Source: Syntrophales bacterium (GTDB lineage Bacteria > Desulfobacterota > Syntrophia > Syntrophales > UBA8958). Taken from it: a stretch of DNA of 64,000 nt. A program made the translations under genes and the position numbers. A model generated the notes under the pieces. It worked only from the letters and a program-made list of their open reading frames with translations. It did no database searches and was not told the DNA's origin. Positions 26,586 through 34,811 of the stretch are shown here, piece after piece. Where the stretch lies: the NCBI GenBank assembly GCA_026417625.1, contig JAOACW010000004.1, positions 62,001 through 126,000 on the forward strand, read 5' to 3'. The stretch's first letter is position 1. Each line of letters begins with the position of its first letter.

Positions 26586-26613
26586 ATTATAGAACGAAAG
26601 TTCTATTTGTCAA
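26586..26613 (-). promoter_or_regulatory. lexA promoter with embedded operator
   Basis: On the minus strand TTGACA (26613-26608), a 16-base spacer and a perfect TATAAT (26591-26586). Transcription should start at about 26579, i.e. at the A of the lexA ATG. The SOS palindrome covers the spacer and the edge of the -10. Confidence 0.85.
26590..26605. promoter_or_regulatory. LexA operator (SOS box) at lexA
   Basis: TAGAAC-GAAA-GTTCTA, identical over 16 bases to the box at dinB (6574-6589). It lies 72 bases before exoA on the other strand, so LexA might also affect that gene. Confidence 0.9.
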
Positions 26614-26677
26614 GGACAAAATGTGTGGTAGATTCTAAATTTTAAAAGTAGATTCAAAACGTGGACGGTGCTCGAGA

Positions 26678-27457
26678 ATGCTCATAGCTACTTACAACGT
26701 TAACTCCATTCGCTCACGACTGCCGGTGGTTATTGACTGGCTAGAGAAGCACTCACCGGCGGTATTCTGTTTGCAGGAGACTAAGGTGGAGGATGGGAAG
26801 TTTCCCCACGAGGTGTTCGAGTCGCTTGGCTATTCTGTTGTATTTCGTGGAGAGAAACGCTACAGTGGTGTAGCTACTGTTTCGTTAAAGAAACCGGATT
26901 TTGTGTCTACAGGTTTTGACGATGATGGTCCACCGGATGAGGATCGATTGATCAGGACTGATTTTGGTGATCTCACTGTGATAAATGTTTATGTTCCCCA
27001 AGGACAGGATGTGGAAAGCCACCATTTTCAGTACAAACTAAAGTGGTTCAAGAGGCTGAGAAGTTATCTCGAGAGACATTTTTCTCCTACGGGTTTGGTT
27101 GCTATCTGTGGTGATCTTAACGTAGCGCGGGAACCCATCGATGTTCATGACCCGAAACGTCTTCTTGGCCATGTGGATTTCAACCCTGAGGTCTGGGCGG
27201 TATATGACCTTCTATTGGAATGGGGTTTGGTTGATCTCTTCCGTAAGTTTCATCCAGGTGAAAAGGGACAGTTCACTTTTTTTGATTACCGTGTTCCCCA
27301 TGCAGTTGAAAGGGGATTGGGCTGGCGTGTTGATCATATATTGACAACTAAGTTACTCGCAGAACGCGCAACTGGATGTTGGATTGATCTAGAACCTCGA
27401 CTGGCAAAAAAACCTTCGGACCATACGGTGTTAGCCGCACACTTCTCTCTGGGATAG
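26678..27457 (+). CDS. xthA: Exodeoxyribonuclease III / AP endonuclease
   Basis: A 259-residue member of the ExoIII/APE1 family of Mg2+-dependent DNA-repair nucleases. Signature blocks: ATYNVNSIRSR at the start, FCLQETKVEDGKFP (metal Glu), VYVPQGQ, ICGDLNVAREPID (Asp-Asn catalytic pair), GWRVDHILTT and PSDHTVLAAHF at the end (Asp-His). It acts at abasic sites. It is divergent from lexA and followed after 11 bases by the DUF484-like gene. Confidence 0.95.
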   Translation: MLIATYNVNSIRSRLPVVIDWLEKHSPAVFCLQETKVEDGKFPHEVFESLGYSVVFRGEKRYSGVATVSLKKPDFVSTGFDDDGPPDEDRLIRTDFGDLTVINVYVPQGQDVESHHFQYKLKWFKRLRSYLERHFSPTGLVAICGDLNVAREPIDVHDPKRLLGHVDFNPEVWAVYDLLLEWGLVDLFRKFHPGEKGQFTFFDYRVPHAVERGLGWRVDHILTTKLLAERATGCWIDLEPRLAKKPSDHTVLAAHFSLG

Positions 27458-27468
27458 GAGGAGGTTAT

Positions 27469-27993
27469 ATGGATGTTATCCGTTATCTTTTAAAGAGGAA
27501 TGAAGAAATAGCTTTAGGTTTTCAGCGGATAGAGGAGCGATTCGCTCGGGCTCCCGATATTGTTCGGCTGTTTTCGTCCTGGATTTCAGGCATGATGGAG
27601 GTTTTTGCAATTCCATTTGTCTGGGTCTCTATTTTAAACGAGGACCGGACCTTCTCCATTTTTAACACACTGGAACAATCACCTTTTCTCAGAGAAAGGC
27701 TAAACAGAGTGGATGCAGATTATTTTTTGGAGCTTCTTGGGGGTGACGTGAAACCCGTATTGGCAAATGGTAATCTTAAGAGCTTTTATAGACTTCTACC
27801 ACCCCGGAACAAATACTTCATTCGTTCGATAGCTGTTGTACCGATTGAGAGTTCTGGATCGGTGGTGGGAAGCATAAATCATGGGGATTTTCTCCCGGAT
27901 CGCTATGATCCCGCTATGGATGTAAGTCTGTTACAGAATCTTGCTTATAGGTTTTCAATGCGTCTGACCGATCTTTGTCGAGGGATTTCCTGA
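27469..27993 (+). CDS. DUF484/GAF-like protein
   Basis: A 174-residue protein. The N-terminal helix (LLKRNEEIALGFQRIEERF) and following alpha/beta part (FVWVSILNED, SIAVVPIESSGSVVGSINHGD, LLQNLAYRFSMRL) resemble DUF484 proteins, which have a GAF-like fold. The ligand is unknown. An AGGAGG RBS precedes the ATG, and it is co-transcribed with xthA. Its stop is three bases from that of the convergent MFS gene. Confidence 0.7.
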   Translation: MDVIRYLLKRNEEIALGFQRIEERFARAPDIVRLFSSWISGMMEVFAIPFVWVSILNEDRTFSIFNTLEQSPFLRERLNRVDADYFLELLGGDVKPVLANGNLKSFYRLLPPRNKYFIRSIAVVPIESSGSVVGSINHGDFLPDRYDPAMDVSLLQNLAYRFSMRLTDLCRGIS

Positions 27994-27996
27994 GTT

Positions 27997-29259
27997 TTAC
28001 GGGGACGTTTTAGGATTTTTTTCCATACCAGTTTGTCGTTTTAGGTTAAGGATGAGGAAGGAAACGAGTGCAAATATGATAGCATTCAACCACCAGACGT
28101 ATGTGTAAGAACGTGTGAGATCGTAGATTAACCCGGCGATGAAGGGACCGGTAGCCCCCCCTATGCCGATGAAGAGCGTAACGTAACCGTAGATGGTGCC
28201 CATTGCACCATGGCCGAACCGATCGGCAAGCAGGATGGGCATCATAGGGGCGAGGGAACCGTAACCGAAGCCAAAGATAAGGGCAAAACAGAGAAGATGA
28301 AAGGCACTCTTTACTTGTATTAGAATGAGTGTCCCTAACGCCATCGTTATGAAACCAACTGCTGCTGCATATTTAGGATCTCTTATGCGGTCACTTATTA
28401 GACCAAAAATTAATTGACCCACAAGTCCTGCAAAAGCGGTAACACTCAGAGAGGAAGCAGCGATCATGTTTTCAATCCCCTTTTCCACAGCAAAAGCTAT
28501 TTGGTGCACAAATGTCGCCATGAGGGACATAATCGCGAGGCAGAAACATAGAGCAAGAATAACAAATCGGTTGTCCTTTAGCAGTTGAGAAAAGGTAGGT
28601 TTGTTTCTGAAAGAAGATTTATTATCGGTTGCATCGACCGAAGGTGGGTTCTTGCTCATGAGAAGCTGTGAAACAACTACACCTACAGTTATCGTTATCA
28701 TTCCGAGGATGATAAAACCCTCTCGCCAGCTTAGGTGGTTAGTGATGAGGCTAGCCAGGGGTGTAAGGATAATGGTTCCAGCACTTATACCCATTGTAGC
28801 AATCCCAATAGCTGTTCCTCGATTTTCGGAAAACCACTTGCCTACGTATGAATTGACCACAACAACACCCATGCTGGCCGAGCTCATCCCGAGTAGAAAT
28901 CCATAGAGGAGATAGAAGGTTATAGGTTTCTCCACAAAAGCGGTGAGACAGAAGCTCATAGCCGCTATAGAAGACCCCACTGTTATGATCCAACGGGGAG
29001 GCATTAGGTCAATAAGATGTCCTGTTAGAATGCTGAAAATGGAGTAGACCAACATGTTGAGTGATGCACCAAACGAAATACACGATCGCGACCAGCCTAA
29101 CTCTTCAGTCATGGGTTTCAGGAATACACCGAAGCTGTAACGGGTACCATAATTGATGGCAAGTGTAAGGAAAGCGCCACAGATAATCCAGAATCCCCGA
29201 GAATTGAAGTGAGATGAGAGCTTCTTATTAATTTTTTGCCCTCCAGGGTTAATTAGCAT
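27997..29259 (-). CDS. MFS transporter, OFA/monocarboxylate-like
   Basis: A 420-residue, 12-helix major facilitator carrier. The N-terminal half has YGTRYSFGVFLKPMTEELGW, a pattern of the oxalate/formate and monocarboxylate-like carriers, and later GFGYGSLAPMMPILLADRFG and TLFIGIGGATGPFIAGLIYD. I use ATG 29259; the longer frame from 29316 would add 19 residues of unlikely sequence. An organic-anion substrate is plausible but not provable. The RBS is weak. Confidence 0.85.
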   Translation of the reverse strand: MLINPGGQKINKKLSSHFNSRGFWIICGAFLTLAINYGTRYSFGVFLKPMTEELGWSRSCISFGASLNMLVYSIFSILTGHLIDLMPPRWIITVGSSIAAMSFCLTAFVEKPITFYLLYGFLLGMSSASMGVVVVNSYVGKWFSENRGTAIGIATMGISAGTIILTPLASLITNHLSWREGFIILGMITITVGVVVSQLLMSKNPPSVDATDNKSSFRNKPTFSQLLKDNRFVILALCFCLAIMSLMATFVHQIAFAVEKGIENMIAASSLSVTAFAGLVGQLIFGLISDRIRDPKYAAAVGFITMALGTLILIQVKSAFHLLCFALIFGFGYGSLAPMMPILLADRFGHGAMGTIYGYVTLFIGIGGATGPFIAGLIYDLTRSYTYVWWLNAIIFALVSFLILNLKRQTGMEKNPKTSP

Positions 29260-29336
29260 CCGTCGATAAATGAAGGTTGTTTTTCTGTCAACCTGTTTGC
29301 AAAAAATGTGCAACATATGTTAGGGTAATTTTGAGT

Positions 29337-31403
29337 ATGGCTAGAGTTAGACCGGTCAAAAAAAATTTCCACAAGTTTGGAAAACCTGTTTCTCTTAAGA
29401 AAAGAAAGGTTGTTCGGCTACCACAAAAGATGAAGCCAGAGGCGGATCCCTCTTTGAAGGGGGTGTTTTCCCGCATTGGTCGTCCAAGGGAGGGGGGCTT
29501 TGTGCCCGATCCCTTCCAAATAGAGGCACTTGAGGCCATTCAGGAGGGTGATTGTATAGTCACAGCACCTACAGGTGCGGGAAAGACGTGGATAGCTGAA
29601 CAAGCAATTAAACGGGTGCTTTCCACCGGTGGTAGGTGTTGGTTTGCCTCCCCCCTTAAGGCTCTGAGCAATGCCAAATGGATCGAATTCAGTGCGGTGT
29701 TTGGGTCGGAAAATGTAGGCATTGTAACGGGGGATACAAGGGAGAACACTGACGCACCAGTGCTAGTGGGAACCACGGAAATACTCCGCAATAAGCTTTA
29801 CGATGCCATGCACATGGGTGAGGATTTACCCTGCGATTTAGTGGTTCTTGATGAAGCTCACTACCTAGGTGACCCTGAGCGAGGTGTGGTATGGGAGGAG
29901 ATCATTATTTATCTCCCTCAACGTATAAACCTCCTCCTCCTTTCAGCTACTATTGGGAATGCTGAAGAGATAGCTTCCTGGATGAGTGAGATTAGAGGAA
30001 AACCCTGCAGGGTAGTTCGAGAGCTAAAAAGACCGGTCCCTCTTTATCCACTCTTTTTGAGCCCTTCGGGCCGTCTCATGCCCCTTGTCAGTAAGAAAGA
30101 TCTATTCCCAGGGGTAAAAGAGTTTCTTGGGTTTCGGCGTAGGTCTTCGATCAACTACCCCTATGGTGAAATTATTGATGTGCTCAGGGTACATCGGTTA
30201 CTACCTGCTATTTTTTTTCTCAAATCGAGAGCTGAGTGTGACGAAGCAATAAAGTATGCTCCGTTGAGAAGAGAATTAACGGATGACGTAGGTTTTCATG
30301 AGGATTTGAATGAGCTCCTCCGGCGTTTTCCCTACTTGGAGCATCACCGGCATTTGCCGTGGCTTATTAAAGCCAGGGTGGCTGCCCATCATGGCGGACA
30401 GTTGCCTGCTTGGAAATTTCTGGTGGAAATGCTCATGAAAAAAGGACATTTGGATGCTATTTTCGCCACCACAACTGTTGCCGCTGGTGTGAACTTCCCG
30501 GCAAGGACTATCGTTCTATTCAATTCTGATATGTACAACGGTAGGGATTTCCAACCCATGAACGGCACGGAGTTTCACCAAATGATTGGCCGGGCGGGAC
30601 GGAGAGGTATTGATAGAATAGGTTTTCTTGTGGTGTATCCTGGCAGATTTATGGATGTAGAACATATCCAAGAACTTCTTTCATCTGGTCCAGAGGATAT
30701 TCAAAGTCAAATAAAAACAGATTTTTCCATGGTTCTTAATCTTCTGCTTTCGCAGTCACCTGATGATATCCGTCATATACTGGAGATGTCTCTTGCGGTG
30801 AGGCAGTCGAAAAGGTTTAAAACAGCTGGTGGCCTTTGGAGGGAATTTTTGAGACATCTAAAATTTCTCAAGGCCGAAGGTTTTGTTGATGAAGATGGAA
30901 GATTGACAGAGAACGGTATCTGGGCTGCTAAGTTGCGCCTTGATCAGCCACTCTTAATTGCAGAGTGTATAAAGCAAGGGGTTTTTCCTGATGATCCCGC
31001 TCTCCTTGCAGCTGTGGTAGCCCCCTTTGTGTACGACGGTGACGTGGATATGGAGTCTTTTGACAGAAGACAGATGCCCAAGAAACTTGTCCGTGCATTC
31101 GAAAGGGTTGTTGATGCAGTTAGCCCGCTGACGAAGCGGTTGAAAAGAGCAGGTTTCCCTGCCAACCCTCTTTTCGAATGGACTGCTATGGCAGTGTATG
31201 ATTGGGCTCGTGGTAAGAGGTGGGACTATATTACAGAGAGGTTATCCGTCGCAGAAGGTGATTTGGTGATGCTTATTGTACGCACAGCTGACAATCTCCG
31301 TCAGATTGTCTCCCTGAAAGAAACACATCCTGATCTTGCTGAACTTGCGGAGGAAAGCAGGGAGTTGATTTTGAGAGAACCTGTGCTTTTCGGTGTGTTG
31401 TAG
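29337..31403 (+). CDS. Ski2-like DEAD/DEAH-box helicase
   Basis: A 688-residue superfamily 2 helicase. Motifs in order: Walker A APTGAGKTW (about residue 78), TGDTREN, DEAHYLGD (motif II), LLSATIGNAEE (motif III), and QMIGRAGRRGID (motif VI). The QMxGRAGRxG signature and the winged-helix/ratchet-like C-terminal half place it with Ski2/Mtr4/Hel308-like helicases rather than classic DEAD-box RNA helicases. It acts on RNA or DNA; the substrate is unclear. I start at ATG 29337; the upstream TTG frame adds 20 residues that look non-coding. Confidence 0.88.
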   Translation: MARVRPVKKNFHKFGKPVSLKKRKVVRLPQKMKPEADPSLKGVFSRIGRPREGGFVPDPFQIEALEAIQEGDCIVTAPTGAGKTWIAEQAIKRVLSTGGRCWFASPLKALSNAKWIEFSAVFGSENVGIVTGDTRENTDAPVLVGTTEILRNKLYDAMHMGEDLPCDLVVLDEAHYLGDPERGVVWEEIIIYLPQRINLLLLSATIGNAEEIASWMSEIRGKPCRVVRELKRPVPLYPLFLSPSGRLMPLVSKKDLFPGVKEFLGFRRRSSINYPYGEIIDVLRVHRLLPAIFFLKSRAECDEAIKYAPLRRELTDDVGFHEDLNELLRRFPYLEHHRHLPWLIKARVAAHHGGQLPAWKFLVEMLMKKGHLDAIFATTTVAAGVNFPARTIVLFNSDMYNGRDFQPMNGTEFHQMIGRAGRRGIDRIGFLVVYPGRFMDVEHIQELLSSGPEDIQSQIKTDFSMVLNLLLSQSPDDIRHILEMSLAVRQSKRFKTAGGLWREFLRHLKFLKAEGFVDEDGRLTENGIWAAKLRLDQPLLIAECIKQGVFPDDPALLAAVVAPFVYDGDVDMESFDRRQMPKKLVRAFERVVDAVSPLTKRLKRAGFPANPLFEWTAMAVYDWARGKRWDYITERLSVAEGDLVMLIVRTADNLRQIVSLKETHPDLAELAEESRELILREPVLFGVL

Positions 31404-31416
31404 TGCCTTTTTAGTC

Positions 31417-31446
31417 TTGACAGCTGAAGTAAAATAAATTTATAAA
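31417..31446 (+). promoter_or_regulatory. Promoter for tRNA-Glu
   Basis: TTGACA (31417-31422), an 18-base spacer and TATAAA (31441-31446), 15 bases before the tRNA-Glu 5' end. Confidence 0.75.
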
Positions 31447-31461
31447 GAACTTCTATTTTGC

Positions 31462-31537
31462 GTCCCCATCGTCTAGTGGCCTAGGACACCGGCCTTTCAC
31501 GCCAGTAACCGGGGTTCGACTCCCCGTGGGGACGCCA
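31462..31537 (+). tRNA. tRNA-Glu (anticodon TTC)
   Basis: A 76-base cloverleaf. The acceptor arm GTCCCCA pairs with TGGGGAC, the anticodon loop CTTTCAC holds TTC, the T loop is GGTTCGACTCC, and CCA is encoded. Confidence 0.97.
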
Positions 31538-31591
31538 TGAATATAATTAAGGTTATGTTGCAATAAGGTAGCTAACATCAAGCGACTTGGT

Positions 31592-31632
31592 AAGATAAGA
31601 GGGTCTATGAAGGGAGTGGGCCCTCTTATCTT
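31592..31632. terminator. Long perfect hairpin, possible terminator
   Basis: AAGATAAGAGGG (31592-31603) pairs perfectly with CCCTCTTATCTT (31621-31632) around a 17-base loop. Only a short T run follows, so termination by itself is uncertain. It is the only clear element in the 55-194 bases after tRNA-Glu. Confidence 0.45.
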
Positions 31633-31730
31633 TGGTATAGAAGTATACTTCGAATTTTTTACGCAGTTTGATTATTTGCCAGTAAGCATAGAGTGGTAAA
31701 CAGATCATCACCGTGAGATTGCAACTTAAA

Positions 31731-31760
31731 TGAAAAGGGTTAACGTTAGCGTTAACCCTT
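31731..31760 (-). terminator. Intrinsic terminator after tRNA-Leu
   Basis: An 11-bp perfect stem (AAGGGTTAACG / CGTTAACCCTT, 31735-31760) with a TTAG/CTAA loop. On the minus strand it continues CTTTTCATTT, the T-rich tail. It ends the gap-tpiA-secG-tRNA-Leu transcript. Confidence 0.85.
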
Positions 31761-31770
31761 CTGTTCGACT

Positions 31771-31856
31771 TGGTGCCGAAGCCGGGACTTGAACCCGGAC
31801 GGGTTTCCCCACTACCCCCTCAAGATAGCGTGTCTACCAGATTCCACCACTTCGGC
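31771..31856 (-). tRNA. tRNA-Leu (anticodon GAG)
   Basis: An 86-base class II tRNA read on the minus strand. The acceptor GCCGAAG pairs with CTTCGGC, the anticodon loop TTGAGGG carries GAG, a long variable arm follows (GTGGGGAAACCCG), the T loop is GGTTCAAGTCC and CCA is encoded. It follows secG on the same strand; E. coli also has a tRNA-Leu(GAG) gene, leuU, beside secG. Confidence 0.95.
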
Positions 31857-31932
31857 TTGATTTATTTTTAGCAGTTTACCCACCTCTTTGTCAACCCTGA
31901 ATTGTACTTCGTGAACAAAGATTCTTTGTGTA

Positions 31933-32268
31933 TTACTTTGTTGTTTTAGGGGGAATCCCGGGAGCAGTTTCAGGTGGGGCGCTCGGTGCCACAGGAACGG
32001 GAGCAGTTGTTTTTGTTGTCCCTTTGAGGGTAGCGGTGCCTTTTAGCCCGGAGTAATAGGAGAGCCCAAGTGAAGTTAGCATGAAGATCAATGCTATGAT
32101 CGTGGTTAATTTACCCAAAAATGTGCCGGGTCCGCTGCTTCCGAAGATGGTTTGGCTGGATCCACCAAAGGCGGCTCCCATACTTGCACCCCGTCCTACC
32201 TGGAGTAGAACCACTATTATAAGGACAAAGCATACAATAATGTGTAACACTGTAATAAGTATGTTCAT
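31933..32268 (-). CDS. secG: Preprotein translocase subunit SecG
   Basis: A 111-residue protein with two transmembrane helices (about residues 3-20 and 52-72) around the conserved QVGRGASMGAAFGGSSQTIFG loop, of which GASMGAAFGGSS is the hallmark. It aids SecYE-mediated export. The C-terminal tail is Pro/Thr/Ala-rich. It lies four bases after tpiA. Confidence 0.94.
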   Translation of the reverse strand: MNILITVLHIIVCFVLIIVVLLQVGRGASMGAAFGGSSQTIFGSSGPGTFLGKLTTIIALIFMLTSLGLSYYSGLKGTATLKGTTKTTAPVPVAPSAPPETAPGIPPKTTK

Positions 32269-32272
32269 GGTC

Positions 32273-33031
32273 TTACAACTCCCAATTTATTATTTTAAGG
32301 AAAGTGTCTGGCTGCAAACTTGCACTCCCTACGAGAACCCCATCTACGTCTCGACTTGTCATTATACCCTTTATGTTATCGGGAGTCACGCTTCCACCAT
32401 AAATGATACGGATGTTTTCCAATGCTTTAGGACCAAACCGACCTCCGAGAAGTGACCGTATGAAGCTGTGCATTTCTTCAATCTGATCGGGGGTTGCTGT
32501 TTTCCCTGTGCCTATAGCCCATACAGGTTCGTATGCAATTACTATGTTTTCCAAATCGCTTGGATGGATGTTCTTGAGTGTTGCTGAAAGCTGGGATTCT
32601 ACCACAGAAAAAGTGGCTCCTCTTTCCCTTTCTGTGAGGAGTTCACCTATGCAGAGAATTGGGCGCATTCCAGATTTCATAACTGCCTTTAACTTCCGTT
32701 CTATGAAATCATCCATTTCATTGAAGTGTATACGCCGTTCCGAATGACCCACTATGACGTAAGTGCATCCAATCTCAGCCAGCATAGGAGCCGCTATCTC
32801 CCCTGTATAGGGTCCTTCCGGTTGGTCGTGCACGTTCTGTGCAGCAAGGCGAATGGTAGTACCTCTGAGGATTTGAGCCACAGCGGAAAGCGCTGTGAAC
32901 GGAGGTGCGATAACCACTTCCTTTTTGTTTGGATCTGAAGCCATTTTGGCTTTGAGATAGTCACAGAATGCAACAGCCTCACTCAAAGTTTTGTGCATCT
33001 TCCAGTTGGCAGCGAAGAGTTGTTCACGCAT
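32273..33031 (-). CDS. tpiA: Triosephosphate isomerase
   Basis: A 252-residue TIM barrel interconverting dihydroxyacetone phosphate and glyceraldehyde 3-phosphate. Catalytic residues are in place: AANWKMHKT (Lys), VGHSERR (His) and AYEPVWAIGTGK (Glu). It starts one base after the gap stop. Confidence 0.98.
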   Translation of the reverse strand: MREQLFAANWKMHKTLSEAVAFCDYLKAKMASDPNKKEVVIAPPFTALSAVAQILRGTTIRLAAQNVHDQPEGPYTGEIAAPMLAEIGCTYVIVGHSERRIHFNEMDDFIERKLKAVMKSGMRPILCIGELLTERERGATFSVVESQLSATLKNIHPSDLENIVIAYEPVWAIGTGKTATPDQIEEMHSFIRSLLGGRFGPKALENIRIIYGGSVTPDNIKGIMTSRDVDGVLVGSASLQPDTFLKIINWEL

Positions 33032-33032
33032 G

Positions 33033-34040
33033 TTACAGTTTCTTGCCTATGTAAATGGCCAGATCTCTCATCCTGCAAGCATACCCACTTTCATTGTCAT
33101 ACCACGCAAAGACTTTGACAAGATTACCGTCCACCACGTTTGTAAGAGGTGCATCTACGATGGCTGAGTACGGACTGCCGGTAAAATCCACTGATACGAG
33201 TTCTTCCTCGCAGTATAAGATTATGTCTTTCATAGGGCCTTCTGCCGCCGCCTTTAGTGCCCCATTGACCTCCGTGGCAGTAACATTTTTACCCACCTCA
33301 ACAGCAAGATCTACGATGGAGACGTTTGGTGTGGGAACGCGGAGCGCTATACCATCAAGCTTACCTTTTAGTTCTGGTATAACTTCTGTCACTGCCCTAG
33401 CTGCTCCTGTGGTCGTCGGGACTATGGATAGAGCTGCAGCTCTCGCCCTCCTGAGGTCGCTGTGAGAACCGTCGAGAAGCCGCTGATCCATAGTGTATGC
33501 ATGTGCTGTAGTCATAACCCCTTTTAACACACCGAAATTTTCATGGATGACCTTTACAATGGGGGCTAAACAGTTTGTTGTACACGACGCATTAGAAATA
33601 ACGTGGTGTTTTTCAGGATCATAGGTGTGCTCATTTACACCCATCACAAAGGTTCCATCCACACCTTTACCGGGTGCAGCTATGATAATCTTCTTTGCCC
33701 CAGCTTTGATGTGGCCTATGACCTGTTCCTTCCGGCGGAATTCGCCTGTGGATTCCAAAACTATGTCAATTCCCAGATCACCCCATGGGAGTTTCTCTAG
33801 ATTGGAAGTTTCGTTCGTTATTTTTATTCTTTTACCGTTTACCGTTAAGCAGTCTTCCTCAGCTTGCACTTCCCCTGGAAATTTACCATGAACGGAGTCG
33901 TAACGTAGAAGATGAGCTAAAACTTTCACATCAGCTCTCGAATTTATGGCAACGATCTCGATATCATTGAAACCCTGACACGCCCGAACTATGTATCTTC
34001 CTACCCTTCCAAAACCGTTAATAGCCACTCTAACTGGCAT
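33033..34040 (-). CDS. gap: Glyceraldehyde-3-phosphate dehydrogenase
   Basis: A 335-residue type I GAPDH with the NAD-binding GINGFGRVGR-like start, catalytic Cys in SNASCTTNCLAP, THAYTMDQ, and the C-terminal WYDNESGYACR. It produces 1,3-bisphosphoglycerate. In many genomes pgk lies between gap and tpiA; here tpiA follows directly. Confidence 0.98.
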   Translation of the reverse strand: MPVRVAINGFGRVGRYIVRACQGFNDIEIVAINSRADVKVLAHLLRYDSVHGKFPGEVQAEEDCLTVNGKRIKITNETSNLEKLPWGDLGIDIVLESTGEFRRKEQVIGHIKAGAKKIIIAAPGKGVDGTFVMGVNEHTYDPEKHHVISNASCTTNCLAPIVKVIHENFGVLKGVMTTAHAYTMDQRLLDGSHSDLRRARAAALSIVPTTTGAARAVTEVIPELKGKLDGIALRVPTPNVSIVDLAVEVGKNVTATEVNGALKAAAEGPMKDIILYCEEELVSVDFTGSPYSAIVDAPLTNVVDGNLVKVFAWYDNESGYACRMRDLAIYIGKKL

Positions 34041-34148
34041 AGAGCACCTCCCCGCTTTTTTCGCTTGAAGGAATCTTTATAGTGGTGGCCGTTTTATAAA
34101 CTTCCCCCTAAAAATAGTCAACTCTTTTGGCTTCACTTTTTGAACAAA

Positions 34149-34811
34149 TCACCGACTCCTTGTTACATTTACTCTGTCGCAAAATTCCTGTAGGTAACAG
34201 CGACTGCAAAAGGGTGAGACGGGAAGACATATCTGTCGTCCAAAGGCGACGAGAAGAGTGTTTATGCTTTTCCAGTATTGTAGGGGAAGGATTTTTCTGA
34301 GAATCTTTTCTGTCTCTTCGGGGGTTTTCGTCTTAACATAACCAAGTCGGTTGGTTATTCGGTGAACGTGTGTGTCCACACATATACCGTCCTTGTTAAA
34401 TCCCAAAGAAAGGACAAGATTTGCCGTTTTTCGACCCACTCCTGGAAGGGTGAGCAGGTCATCGAGACTATCAGGGACGTTTCCATTAAAGCGCTCCATT
34501 AATTCTAGACAGATTTTTCTTATGACTCGTGCTTTATTCCTGAAGAAACCAACTGGGTATATGAGGGAGGAAATTTCCTCCTCTGGGATCTGAAGTATAG
34601 CATAAGGTGTTTTCGCCCTTTCAAAAAGTCTGCGGGTTGCCTCAGCTGTTACCTCTTCTTTGGTGCGGGAGCTGAGGATTGTCGAGATTAGAACGAGGAA
34701 TGGATCTCTCTTTTCTTTAGCAAGTATGGATATAACAGGTAACTCATCTTCCCTCAAGTGACTCTTGAGGGTACCGATGATCCTCTCTAACCATTTTTCA
34801 TTCTTTGCTAT
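34149..34811 (-). CDS. nth: Endonuclease III, start codon unclear
   Basis: A base-excision-repair glycosylase/AP lyase. The helix-hairpin-helix LPGVGRKTANLVLSLG contains the catalytic Lys, CVDTHVHRITNRLG the catalytic Asp, and the end has the 4Fe-4S pattern C-x6-C-x2-C-x5-C. No ATG/GTG/TTG stands where the family begins. Choices are an ATG at 34928, which adds 39 Arg/His-rich residues inside fdhE; a TTG at 34757, which cuts into the conserved N-terminus; or an ATA at 34811 that overlaps the fdhE stop (ATAG) with AGGAAGG seven bases upstream. I draw the gene from the ATA, but this is a judgement. Confidence 0.85.
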   Translation of the reverse strand: MAKNEKWLERIIGTLKSHLREDELPVISILAKEKRDPFLVLISTILSSRTKEEVTAEATRRLFERAKTPYAILQIPEEEISSLIYPVGFFRNKARVIRKICLELMERFNGNVPDSLDDLLTLPGVGRKTANLVLSLGFNKDGICVDTHVHRITNRLGYVKTKTPEETEKILRKILPLQYWKSINTLLVAFGRQICLPVSPFCSRCYLQEFCDRVNVTRSR

